Shown here: piece by piece, positions 1-6,320 of the stretch
Layout: each line of letters starts with the position of its first letter
How positions within the stretch are numbered: position 1 is the stretch's first letter
Origin: Betaproteobacteria bacterium
Lineage (GTDB): Bacteria > Pseudomonadota > Gammaproteobacteria > Burkholderiales > Burkholderiaceae_C
Direction of reading: 5' to 3'
DNA: 7,635 bases
NCBI GenBank assembly: GCA_005882155.1
Contig: VBCQ01000061.1
Location: forward strand, 1 to 7,635
Notes under the pieces: generated by a model
Database searches by the model: none
What the model saw: only the letters and a program-made list of their open reading frames with translations
What the model was told of the DNA's origin: nothing
Translations under genes and position numbers: made by a program

Positions 1-135
1 GAGACCTTGCGCGAGATGCGCGAAGACGTGCAGAGCTCGATCTCGTACGCCGGCGGCACGCGGCTCGCGGACATCCGCAAGGTGAACTACGTGATTCTCG
101 GCGGCGACAACGCGGGCGAGCATCTGCTCATGTAG
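1..135 (+). CDS. guaC: GMP reductase, C-terminal end (partial)
   Basis: This is the last 44 codons of a gene that enters from the left edge and ends at TAG (133-135). The tail contains the stretch EDVQSSISYAGG followed by a DIRKVNYVI-like strand. It matches the C-terminal pattern of Bacillus-type (type 2) GMP reductase, in which a QSSISYAGG segment precedes a final YVIVK strand. GMP reductase is a cytosolic TIM-barrel enzyme that converts GMP to IMP using NADPH in purine salvage. The catalytic cysteine loop and most of the barrel lie outside the window, so activity cannot be judged. The last residues (LGGDNAGEHLLM) differ from the usual KNSIFNGD-type ending. Another IMPDH/GMPR-family member is therefore possible. 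Nothing ties it functionally to the genes downstream. Confidence 0.72.
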   Translation, partial: ETLREMREDVQSSISYAGGTRLADIRKVNYVILGGDNAGEHLLM

Positions 136-139
136 AGCT

Positions 140-172
140 GTTGTCCAGGGCAGACAACCCCCAATTCGGGGG
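140..172 (+). terminator. Two adjacent hairpins after guaC, possible terminator
   Basis: Two short inverted repeats begin four bases after the guaC stop. The first is GTTGTC (140-145) with GACAAC (153-158), a 6-bp stem with a 7-nt loop. The second is CCCCC (158-162) with GGGGG (168-172), a 5-bp stem with loop AATTC. They share base 158, so they cannot both form in full at once. No T-run follows, so this is not a classical intrinsic terminator. In a high-G+C genome it could still mark the 3' end of the guaC transcript or belong to the leader of the next gene. Confidence 0.35.
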
Positions 173-193
173 AACGTGATTCACCATCACGTT
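173..193 (+). promoter_or_regulatory. Perfect 8-bp inverted repeat in the RTX gene leader
   Basis: AACGTGAT (173-180) and ATCACGTT (186-193) are exact reverse complements separated by TCACC. As RNA this is a stable hairpin; as DNA it is a 21-bp dyad that could be an operator. It lies 50 bp upstream of the RTX start codon and directly abuts the preceding GC hairpin. No convincing sigma-70 promoter was found around it. The symmetry is visible in the sequence; a regulatory role is inference. Confidence 0.4.
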
Positions 194-232
194 GCTGTGC
201 GGCCGATATCATCGCGGTTCCAAAAAATCCGC

Positions 233-238
233 GGGAGG
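233..238 (+). promoter_or_regulatory. Ribosome binding site of the RTX gene
   Basis: GGGAGG sits five bases before the ATG at 244 and is a strong Shine-Dalgarno match. It fixes this start for the RTX protein. A weak 5-bp hairpin, CGCGG (213-217) with CCGCG (229-233), touches the first base of the site, so mild masking of the site is possible. Confidence 0.75.
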
Positions 239-243
239 GGTGC

Positions 244-3200
244 ATGGCGTACATCTACGGCAGCGACATCGACGACGTCCTGGTTGGAACGGCCGAGTTC
301 GACGACATCGTCGGCTACGGCGGCAGCGATCAGCTGTACGGCGGCGACGGCGACGACGACCTGGATGGTGGCGACGGCAACGACCAGTTGTTCGGCGGCG
401 CCGGCAACGACTACCTCCTCGACTGGCGAGGCTCCGATTTTCTGTACGGCGGCGACGGCGATGACATGCTGTCGGCGTATGGCCAAATCTACGGCGTGGC
501 CGACGCCGATGTGCTCGATGGCGGTGCCGGCAACGACGAGCTCGCGGTCTACAACACCGGGGTGGCGCACCAGCTGACTGGAGGCGCGGGAGCGGATCTG
601 TTCAGGTTCGCAAAAATGTTCGCGGCCAGCGAGCCGCCCACTCGGTACGCGGCGATCCACGTCACCGATTTCAACCAGTCCGAGGGCGACCGTCTCTCGC
701 TGAACTACGGCGGGCAGGCGATTTTCCGCGGCAACGCACCCGATGGTTTTCACGCCACGCTCGGCGAAACAGTGCCGGGCGCAGGCAGCGACTCAGGGCT
801 GCTCGAGGCATGGACACTGACCGATGGCGATCGCACCGTGTTGTTCGTCGACACCAACCGCGACCATGTCGTCGGACCAGAGGACCTGCGCGTCGAATTC
901 GACGGCGCGCCGGTCTTGACCGTCGACAGCTTCGTCGCCGGCACGTTCGCCACTGGCGGCACCGATGGCAACGATCAGCTCGTCGGCACGAACGGCAACG
1001 ACACGCTGGAGGGCCTCGGCGGCGATGACACGCTCGATGGCCTCGACGGCGACGACACGCTGTTCGGCGGCGGGGGCGATGATCGCCTCGACGGCGGCAG
1101 CGGCATGGACACGGCGATCCTGCGCGGCAACTTTGCCGACTATGCGATCAGCTACGACAGCGTGAGCCATCAGTACACGCTGGTCGACCAAGCGCCCGAG
1201 CGCGACGGCACCGACATCGTCCACGGCGTGGAGAACTTCGCCTTTGCCGACGGCATGAAGAACTTCGGCCAGCTGGTGCCGCACGCCGGCGACGGCTTGA
1301 CTCTTGTCGGCACCGCGTACAGCGATTGGCTCGCGGGCAGCACTGGCCTGGACAGCTTGTCGGGCCTGGAGGGCAACGACTTTCTCGACGGCATGGATGC
1401 CGATGACGTGCTCGACGGCGGCGACGGCGACGACACGCTGTTCGGCGGCGGGGGCGATGATCGCCTCGACGGCGGCAGCGGCATGGACACCGCGATCCTG
1501 CGCGGCAACTTTGCCGACTACGCGATCAGCTACGACAGCGTGAGCCACCAGTACACGCTGGTGGATCAAGCGCCCGAGCGCGACGGCACCGACATCGTCC
1601 ACGGCGTGGAGAACTTCGCCTTTGCCGACGGCATGAAGAACTTCGGCCAGCTGGTGCCGCACGCCGGCGATGGCTTGACTCTTGTCGGCACCGCGTACAG
1701 CGATTGGCTCGCGGGCAGCACTGGCCTGGACAGCTTGTCGGGCCTGGAGGGCAATGACTTTCTCGACGGCATGGATGCCGATGACGTGCTCGACGGGGGC
1801 GACGGCGACGACACGCTGTTCGGCGGCGGGGGCGATGATCGCCTCGACGGCGGCAGCGGCATGGACACGGCGATCCTGCGCGGCAACTTTGCCGACTACG
1901 CGATCAGCTACGACAGCGTGAGCCACCAGTACACGCTGGTGGATCAAGCGCCCGAGCGCGACGGCACCGACATCGTCCACGGCGTGGAGAACTTCGCCTT
2001 TGCCGATGGGATGAAGAAAATCGGTCAGCTGGTCAACACCGCACCGGTGCTCACTCAGCCGATCGCCGATCAAGCAGTCGACGAAGACGCGACGTTGAGC
2101 TTCAGCTTGCCGATTGGTACCTTCAGCGACGCCGATGCCGGCGACACGTTGAGCTTCATCGCGACGCTCGCCGATGGCAGCGCCCTGCCCGCGTGGCTTC
2201 AATTCGACGCGTCCACTCGCACGTTCACCGGCACGCCGGACAACTCGGCCGTCGGCCGCATCGAAATCCTCGTCGCGGCCACCGACTCGGCCGGCGCGAG
2301 TGTCAGTGACGTGTTCACGCTCCAAGTGAACAATACGAACGATGCGCCGATCGTCGGCACGCCGTTGCCGTCGCTGCAAACCAACGAAGACGCGCCTTTC
2401 AGCTACAGCGTCGCGTCGAACGCGTTCCTCGACATCGACTCCGGCGACAGTCTGTCGTTGAGCGCGACGCTCCCCGACGGCAGCACGCTGCCGTCATGGT
2501 TGAGCTTCGACGCGGCCACGCACACGTTCAGCGGCACGCCGGCCAATGCCGATGTCGGCACGCTGCAGATCCGCGTGACGGCGACCGACACCGCGGGTGC
2601 CACGGCGAACTCCACGCTGACGCTGAACGTGCTCAACGTGAATGACCTGCCAACGGCCGCGAACGATAGCGCGAGCACGCACTACAACACGCCGGTCACG
2701 ATTGATGTACGGGCCAATGACGGCGACGTCGATGCGGGCGACACGCTGACGGTCAGCGCCGTCACGCAAGCGTCGCACGGCAGCGTGACGATCGACGCGG
2801 CGAGCGGCAACCCGGTGTATACGCCGCTCGCCAACTGGAACGGCAGCGACACCTTCATCTACACCGTGAGCGACGGACATGGCGGCAGCGCGAGCGCCAC
2901 CGTGACCGTGACGGTAGCAGGCTCGATCGTCGGCACCGATGCCGCCAACACCTTGAACGGCACGTCGGGCGCCGACAGCATCGAAGCCAAGGGCGGCGAC
3001 GACACGATCGATGCAGGCGCGGGCAACGACTACGTGTCGGGCGGTAGCGGCAACGATCGCATCACCGGCGGCAACGGCAACGACACGCTGAACGCAGGCG
3101 ATGGCAACGACACGATCTACGGCAGCGCAGGCGCGGACGTCATCATCGGCGGCGCCGGCAACGACCTGCTATACGGCGGCACGGTCAACGCCAAGGGCGA

Positions 3201-3555
3201 CGGCAGCGCCGATGTCTTCGTCTTCAACACCGCGTTGAATGCGTCGACCAACAAGGACATCGTGTACGGCTTCGAGGCGAATGCGATGGATAAGATCGCA
3301 CTCGATCCAACCGTCTTCTCGGCCTTGCTCGGCGGCACCACCAGCGGCGTCGACGTCGGTGAATTCCGTGCCAGCGCCGGCGGCAACGCTGCCGACGCCA
3401 ACGACTACTTGCTCTACGACACCTCTACCGGCAACCTGTACTACGACGCCGATGGCAACGGCGCGGGCGCGAAGCTGTGGTTCGCTACGCTGTCGGGGCT
3501 CAGCGGCAGTTTGGATAGCAGCGACTTCAGCACCGCCTTGCCGCCCGGCGCGTGA
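244..3555 (+). CDS. Large RTX calcium-binding protein with cadherin-like domains, likely type I-secreted
   Basis: This 1103-residue acidic, Gly/Asp/Asn-rich protein is a likely extracellular surface or matrix protein that folds on calcium. Residues about 6-100 are RTX nonapeptides (GGDGDDDLD-type). Residues 113-235 form a serralysin C-terminus-like block (GGAGADLFRF, then VTDFN at 140) with an EF-hand-like loop, DTNRDHVVGPED, at 203-214. Residues 238-597 are RTX plus a 126-residue tandem repeat starting at 270, 396 and 522. Residues 598-700 and 700-802 are two dystroglycan/cadherin-like (He_PIG) domains with LPAWLQFD and LPSWLSFD motifs. Residues 803-892 are a third cadherin/Ig-like domain. 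Residues 895-979 are a second RTX array. Residues 980-1103 (ADVFVFNTALNAS, later YYDADGNG) match the C-terminal module of type I secretion substrates. There is no Sec signal peptide, consistent with type I export. The start follows a strong Shine-Dalgarno. No lipase, protease or toxin catalytic motif is visible, and the transporter genes are not here. Adhesin or biofilm matrix protein is the best guess. Confidence 0.88.
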   Translation: MAYIYGSDIDDVLVGTAEFDDIVGYGGSDQLYGGDGDDDLDGGDGNDQLFGGAGNDYLLDWRGSDFLYGGDGDDMLSAYGQIYGVADADVLDGGAGNDELAVYNTGVAHQLTGGAGADLFRFAKMFAASEPPTRYAAIHVTDFNQSEGDRLSLNYGGQAIFRGNAPDGFHATLGETVPGAGSDSGLLEAWTLTDGDRTVLFVDTNRDHVVGPEDLRVEFDGAPVLTVDSFVAGTFATGGTDGNDQLVGTNGNDTLEGLGGDDTLDGLDGDDTLFGGGGDDRLDGGSGMDTAILRGNFADYAISYDSVSHQYTLVDQAPERDGTDIVHGVENFAFADGMKNFGQLVPHAGDGLTLVGTAYSDWLAGSTGLDSLSGLEGNDFLDGMDADDVLDGGDGDDTLFGGGGDDRLDGGSGMDTAILRGNFADYAISYDSVSHQYTLVDQAPERDGTDIVHGVENFAFADGMKNFGQLVPHAGDGLTLVGTAYSDWLAGSTGLDSLSGLEGNDFLDGMDADDVLDGGDGDDTLFGGGGDDRLDGGSGMDTAILRGNFADYAISYDSVSHQYTLVDQAPERDGTDIVHGVENFAFADGMKKIGQLVNTAPVLTQPIADQAVDEDATLSFSLPIGTFSDADAGDTLSFIATLADGSALPAWLQFDASTRTFTGTPDNSAVGRIEILVAATDSAGASVSDVFTLQVNNTNDAPIVGTPLPSLQTNEDAPFSYSVASNAFLDIDSGDSLSLSATLPDGSTLPSWLSFDAATHTFSGTPANADVGTLQIRVTATDTAGATANSTLTLNVLNVNDLPTAANDSASTHYNTPVTIDVRANDGDVDAGDTLTVSAVTQASHGSVTIDAASGNPVYTPLANWNGSDTFIYTVSDGHGGSASATVTVTVAGSIVGTDAANTLNGTSGADSIEAKGGDDTIDAGAGNDYVSGGSGNDRITGGNGNDTLNAGDGNDTIYGSAGADVIIGGAGNDLLYGGTVNAKGDGSADVFVFNTALNASTNKDIVYGFEANAMDKIALDPTVFSALLGGTTSGVDVGEFRASAGGNAADANDYLLYDTSTGNLYYDADGNGAGAKLWFATLSGLSGSLDSSDFSTALPPGA
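259..543 (+). repeat. N-terminal RTX nonapeptide array
   Basis: Residues 6-100 of the RTX protein carry imperfect nine-residue glycine/aspartate repeats such as GGDGDDDLD, GGDGNDQLF and GGAGNDYLL, interrupted near residues 60-66 and 77-88. In the family these form calcium-binding parallel beta-rolls. The array begins almost at the initiator methionine. Confidence 0.8.
1051..2034 (+). repeat. 378-bp tandem repeat, 2.6 copies, inside the RTX gene
   Basis: Copies begin at 1051, 1429 and 1807, an exact 378-bp (126-codon) period. The third copy is partial and diverges after about 1996, passing into the first cadherin-like domain at 2035. By direct comparison, copies 1 and 2 differ at 8 of 378 bases. 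All eight are synonymous third-position changes, so the two 126-residue units are identical in protein. Copy 3 is closer to copy 2 than to copy 1. Each unit holds RTX nonapeptides (DDTLFGGGGDDRLDGG), a beta segment (MDTAILRGNFADYAISYD), an ENFAFADGM strand and a further RTX stretch. That beta segment resembles elements often found between RTX blocks in calcium-binding proteins. The pattern indicates recent duplication or gene conversion. Confidence 0.93.
2926..3180 (+). repeat. C-terminal RTX nonapeptide array
   Basis: Residues 895-979 of the RTX protein contain about nine consecutive nonapeptides of the form GGxGNDxLx, for example AGAGNDYVS, GGSGNDRIT, GGNGNDTLN and GGAGNDLLY. The block immediately precedes the C-terminal secretion-type module, the usual position of RTX repeats in type I substrates, where calcium-driven folding outside the cell helps export. 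Confidence 0.85.
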
Positions 3556-3609
3556 TGCCGCGCCGATCGCGAGCGCAAGGCATCGACTGATGTAAGGCGC
3601 GAATGCGCC
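3554..3609 (+). terminator. Hairpins at the RTX stop codon, possible terminator
   Basis: GATGCC (3554-3559) plus GCGC (3560-3563) pairs with GCGC (3573-3576) and GGCATC (3579-3584). This gives a 10-bp stem with a two-base AA bulge and a 9-nt loop, starting within the TGA stop. A second stem, GGCGC (3596-3600) with GCGCC (3605-3609) and loop GAAT, follows. Neither has a T-run after it. They could end or protect the 3' end of the RTX transcript, separating it from the signalling genes. Confidence 0.4.
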
Positions 3610-3623
3610 GCTCATCCGCCGTT

Positions 3624-3652
3624 CAGCGCCGCGAGGCGCTGCGAACAATTGT
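3624..3652 (+). promoter_or_regulatory. GNRA-capped hairpin and palindrome just before the kinase start
   Basis: CAGCGCC (3624-3630) and GGCGCTG (3635-3641) form a perfect 7-bp stem closed by GCGA, a stable GNRA tetraloop. The palindrome ACAATTGT (3645-3652) follows, three bases before the ATG at 3656. The GAGG at 3633-3636, the only purine-rich Shine-Dalgarno-like run nearby, is 19 bases from the start codon and locked inside this hairpin. Translation initiation of the kinase therefore looks weak or controlled. Function is inference. Confidence 0.4.
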
Positions 3653-3655
3653 GGG

Positions 3656-6256
3656 ATGCGAATTTCCGTCCCCAAATCGCTTCTTCCCTCTGCGCAGCTT
3701 GGCTTCGTCATTGCTGCGGTGATGACGGTCGTGATGGGCGGCAGCCTGTTCGCCGCGACATGGAAAGCCAATTCGGCGGCGCTGCTGGCGGCCGAGTCGC
3801 AGGACATGATCCAGGCCATCAACGACGTCGAGATCAATCTCGCGCGATCGGAGTCGGCGCAGCGCGGTTATCTGCTGTCTCATGATCCGAGCCTGCTGCG
3901 CGAGCGCGACGAGGCCATCACACTGCTCGGCTCGGCGGTCGCAGCAATATCCAAATTGAGCGCGGGCAAGCCGGCGCAAGACGCCAATATCCACCAGCTC
4001 GCAGCGCTGCTCGATAAGCGCAGTGAGTTCGACAGCGCAGTGAGCGAGCAGGCCGCCGACCAGGTCGTCGCCCTCGCCGCGCGAATGGAACGCGACGAGC
4101 TGCAGCTGCTCAGCGAACGCCGCGCCGATGAGCTCAAGCGGCGCGAGCTGGTGCGCGCGGTCGTGGCCGTCGCCGTGGTGGTGAGTCTCGCGGTGCTGAC
4201 CATCGCGTACTGGGGCTTTGCTCGCCAGTCGCGCGAACGCGAGCGCGTCCAGCGCCAACTGCGCGACCTCGCCGAAAGCCAGCCGGTGACGGTCTACCAA
4301 TTCCGCACGCGCGGTGGCGGCGGGCCGCGCTTCGAGTTCGTCGGCAGCAGCGTACAAGCACTGCATGGCGTCTCGCTCGAGGCGACCTTGACCGATCCGC
4401 TCGCGATCTGGAACACGATCCACTACGACGACCGCCTGCCGTTCAGCGAGGCGATGCAGAAGTGCTCGCAGGACCTGCGTCCGTTCGATTGGGAATACCG
4501 CGTCAAGGCGGCGGACGGCTCGTTGCGCTGGGTGCGCAGTTGCGCATCGCTGCGCGGCGAGCCCGACGGCAGCGTGCTGTGGAACGGCTACTGGGCCGAC
4601 GTGACCGAGCAGAAGCGGCTTGCGCAAGTGCTCGAGCAGGCGAAGGAAAACGCCGATGCGGCGAACCGCGCGAAGAGCAGCTTCCTCGCGACTATGAGCC
4701 ACGAGATCCGCACGCCGCTGAACGGCGTGCTCGGCATGCTCGAGTTGCTGAGCCTGTCGCGCCTCGACGGCGAGCAGCGCTCGACGCTCGGCATCGTGCG
4801 CGAATCGGGCTTGTCGCTGCTGCGAATCATCGACGACATCCTCGACTTCTCGAAGATCGAGGCCGGCCGGCTCTCGCTCGCGCCCGAGGTCGCGTCGGTC
4901 GAGCGCGTCGTCGAGCGCGTGTTCCAGATCTATGCCGGCATGGCAAGCAGCAAGGGCTTGCTGTTGACGCAGCGCATCGACCCGCGCATCAGCCCAGCGT
5001 TGATGTTCGACCCGCTGCGCCTGACGCAAATCCTCAACAACTTCGTCAGCAATGCGGTGAAGTTCACCGCCGAGGGCCGGGTCGACGTGAGCGTCGAATG
5101 GGTCGCGCGCGACGGCGGCGTCGAGCATCTGCGGCTGATCGTGAAGGACACCGGCATCGGCATCGCGCCGGAAGCTCGTCAGCGCCTGTTCGAGCCCTTC
5201 GTTCAGGCCGAGCAACAGACCACGCGCTGGTATGGCGGAACCGGGCTGGGCCTCGCGATCTGCCGGCGCCTCGCGCAGCTGATGCGCGGCAAGATCGAGA
5301 TGGACAGCGAGCCCGGCCGCGGCACGACGCTGACGCTGAGCTTGTCGCTGCCGGTCGCCGACCCTTCGCAACTCTCGCAAGTCAGCGCCGAGCAACGCAA
5401 CGAGCGCCTCGCCGCCACACTCGCGACACGGCGCGTCGCGCCGAGCATCGAGCAGGCCGAGGTCGACGGCACCTTGGTGCTGGTGGTCGACGACCATCCG
5501 ACCAACCGCGCGGTGCTGGCGCGCCAAGTGACCACCCTCGGCTACGCTGCCGAGACCGCAGCCGACGGCCGCGAAGCGCTGGCGCTGTGGCGCAGCGGCC
5601 GCTTCGCGCTGATCGTCACCGACTGCAACATGCCGGAGATGAGCGGCCACGAGCTGACACGCGAAATCCGCCGCATCGAGGCACGCAGCGGCCAGAGGCG
5701 CACGCCGATCATCGCGTGCACCGCCAACGCGCTCGGCGGCGAGGCCGAGGCCTGCTTCGCCTCGGGGATGGACGACCACCTCGTCAAGCCGGTCGAACTG
5801 AGTGAACTGATGCAGCGCCTGGACCGCTGGCGTCCGGTGCCCGAGACGATGCCGATGGGCCTCGACGATGCGCCGTGGATCGCTGTCGCCAACGACGGCA
5901 GCCGCCGCGGCGTGAACGGACATGCGCGTGCGCCCGTCGACCATTCGATGCTGGCGGCGATCTCGGGAAACCGCGCCGACGCCGAGCGCGACATCCTGCT
6001 CGACTTTCGTCGCGTCAACGACAGCGATGCGGTGATGCTGCGGCACGCCGTCAGCAACGCCGACAGCCCGTTGGTAACGCGGGTATCGCACCGAATCAAG
6101 GGCGCGAGCAAAATGGTCGGCGCGGCTCGCCTCGCTGCGGTTTGTGAGAGCATCGAAGCGTCCAGCCGGGTTGCGGACTGGATTGCCATCGCGACCCACA
6201 TGGAAGCGTTTCAGCTGGAAATGCAAGGTTTGAATGCCTACCTCGACTCGTTGTGA
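3656..6256 (+). CDS. Unorthodox hybrid sensor histidine kinase (CHASE3-like, PAS, HisKA, HATPase, REC, Hpt)
   Basis: This 866-residue inner-membrane kinase carries a full internal phosphorelay. TM1 spans about 13-35 and TM2 about 168-189. The periplasmic part between them has a CHASE3-like QRGYLLSHDP motif at 69-78. A PAS domain (about 206-315) ends in the usual WADVTEQKR. A short helical linker leads to HisKA, with MSHEIRTPLNG and phospho-acceptor His349. The ATPase shows the N box (Asn466), G1 DTGIG (from 498) and G2 GGTGLGLAI (from 527). REC (about 607-720) has Asp612, Asp613, phospho-acceptor Asp656 and Lys711. Hpt (about 765-866) has HRIKGASKMVGA with His812. All key residues are intact. 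The layout resembles RocS1- or BvgS-type kinases, without the Venus-flytrap sensors of BvgS. ATG 3656 is the only ATG or GTG in frame near TM1, although its ribosome site is poor. The likely partner is the REC-EAL gene 64 bp downstream. The ligand is unknown. Confidence 0.93.
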   Translation: MRISVPKSLLPSAQLGFVIAAVMTVVMGGSLFAATWKANSAALLAAESQDMIQAINDVEINLARSESAQRGYLLSHDPSLLRERDEAITLLGSAVAAISKLSAGKPAQDANIHQLAALLDKRSEFDSAVSEQAADQVVALAARMERDELQLLSERRADELKRRELVRAVVAVAVVVSLAVLTIAYWGFARQSRERERVQRQLRDLAESQPVTVYQFRTRGGGGPRFEFVGSSVQALHGVSLEATLTDPLAIWNTIHYDDRLPFSEAMQKCSQDLRPFDWEYRVKAADGSLRWVRSCASLRGEPDGSVLWNGYWADVTEQKRLAQVLEQAKENADAANRAKSSFLATMSHEIRTPLNGVLGMLELLSLSRLDGEQRSTLGIVRESGLSLLRIIDDILDFSKIEAGRLSLAPEVASVERVVERVFQIYAGMASSKGLLLTQRIDPRISPALMFDPLRLTQILNNFVSNAVKFTAEGRVDVSVEWVARDGGVEHLRLIVKDTGIGIAPEARQRLFEPFVQAEQQTTRWYGGTGLGLAICRRLAQLMRGKIEMDSEPGRGTTLTLSLSLPVADPSQLSQVSAEQRNERLAATLATRRVAPSIEQAEVDGTLVLVVDDHPTNRAVLARQVTTLGYAAETAADGREALALWRSGRFALIVTDCNMPEMSGHELTREIRRIEARSGQRRTPIIACTANALGGEAEACFASGMDDHLVKPVELSELMQRLDRWRPVPETMPMGLDDAPWIAVANDGSRRGVNGHARAPVDHSMLAAISGNRADAERDILLDFRRVNDSDAVMLRHAVSNADSPLVTRVSHRIKGASKMVGAARLAAVCESIEASSRVADWIAIATHMEAFQLEMQGLNAYLDSL

Positions 6257-6259
6257 GGC

Positions 6260-6277
6260 GGCCACCGCAGAGTGGCC
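6260..6277 (+). promoter_or_regulatory. Hairpin between the kinase and regulator genes
   Basis: GGCCAC (6260-6265) and GTGGCC (6272-6277) form a 6-bp stem with a 6-nt loop, three bases after the kinase stop. No T-run follows. The 64-bp spacing and the strong ribosome site downstream favour one transcript, so this is more likely an intercistronic processing or stability element than a terminator. Confidence 0.3.
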
Positions 6278-6310
6278 CCGCACCGCGAAGGCAGCAAACG
6301 ATCATCAGGG

Positions 6311-6315
6311 AAGGA
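6311..6315 (+). promoter_or_regulatory. Ribosome binding site of the REC-EAL gene
   Basis: AAGGA, within GGGAAGGA (6308-6315), lies five bases before ATG 6321. It decides the start. An in-frame ATG at 6234 would add 29 residues of unconserved sequence and overlap the kinase end, whereas 6321 begins right at the REC domain (MAISELRFLVAEDH). Confidence 0.8.
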
Positions 6316-6320
6316 TTGAG

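Noticed and set aside
207..212. TATCAT as a possible -10 box for the RTX gene
   Set aside because: It matches the consensus at five of six bases, but no acceptable -35 lies at 16-18 bp, and single hexamers are frequent by chance.
136..243. c-di-GMP riboswitch upstream of the RTX gene
   Set aside because: The gap is structured and a c-di-GMP link would be attractive, but I could not find the conserved GEMM core elements, and the simple hairpins do not make a three-way junction.
1051..2034. CRISPR-like or mobile-element repeat
   Set aside because: The repeat units are long, directly adjacent, in frame and coding. There are no spacers, terminal inverted repeats or transposase.
793..2379. A 528-residue open frame on the minus strand within the RTX gene
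   Set aside because: It mirrors the RTX codons, including the tandem repeat, and shows no independent motifs. The plus-strand RTX frame explains the sequence.
4462..5805. A 447-residue plus-strand frame overlapping the kinase
   Set aside because: It is an Arg/Ala-rich out-of-frame reading of the HisKA, ATPase and REC codons with no domain of its own.
3623..6283. An 886-residue open frame on the minus strand opposite the kinase
   Set aside because: It is the antisense shadow of the kinase gene, produced by GC-rich codon bias. It has Arg/Ala/His-rich composition, no recognisable domain and no start context, whereas the plus-strand frame has every kinase motif.
6234..6320. N-terminal extension of the REC-EAL protein from ATG 6234
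   Set aside because: It would overlap the kinase stop, lacks a ribosome site and adds unconserved sequence. ATG 6321 has a good Shine-Dalgarno and starts at the REC domain.
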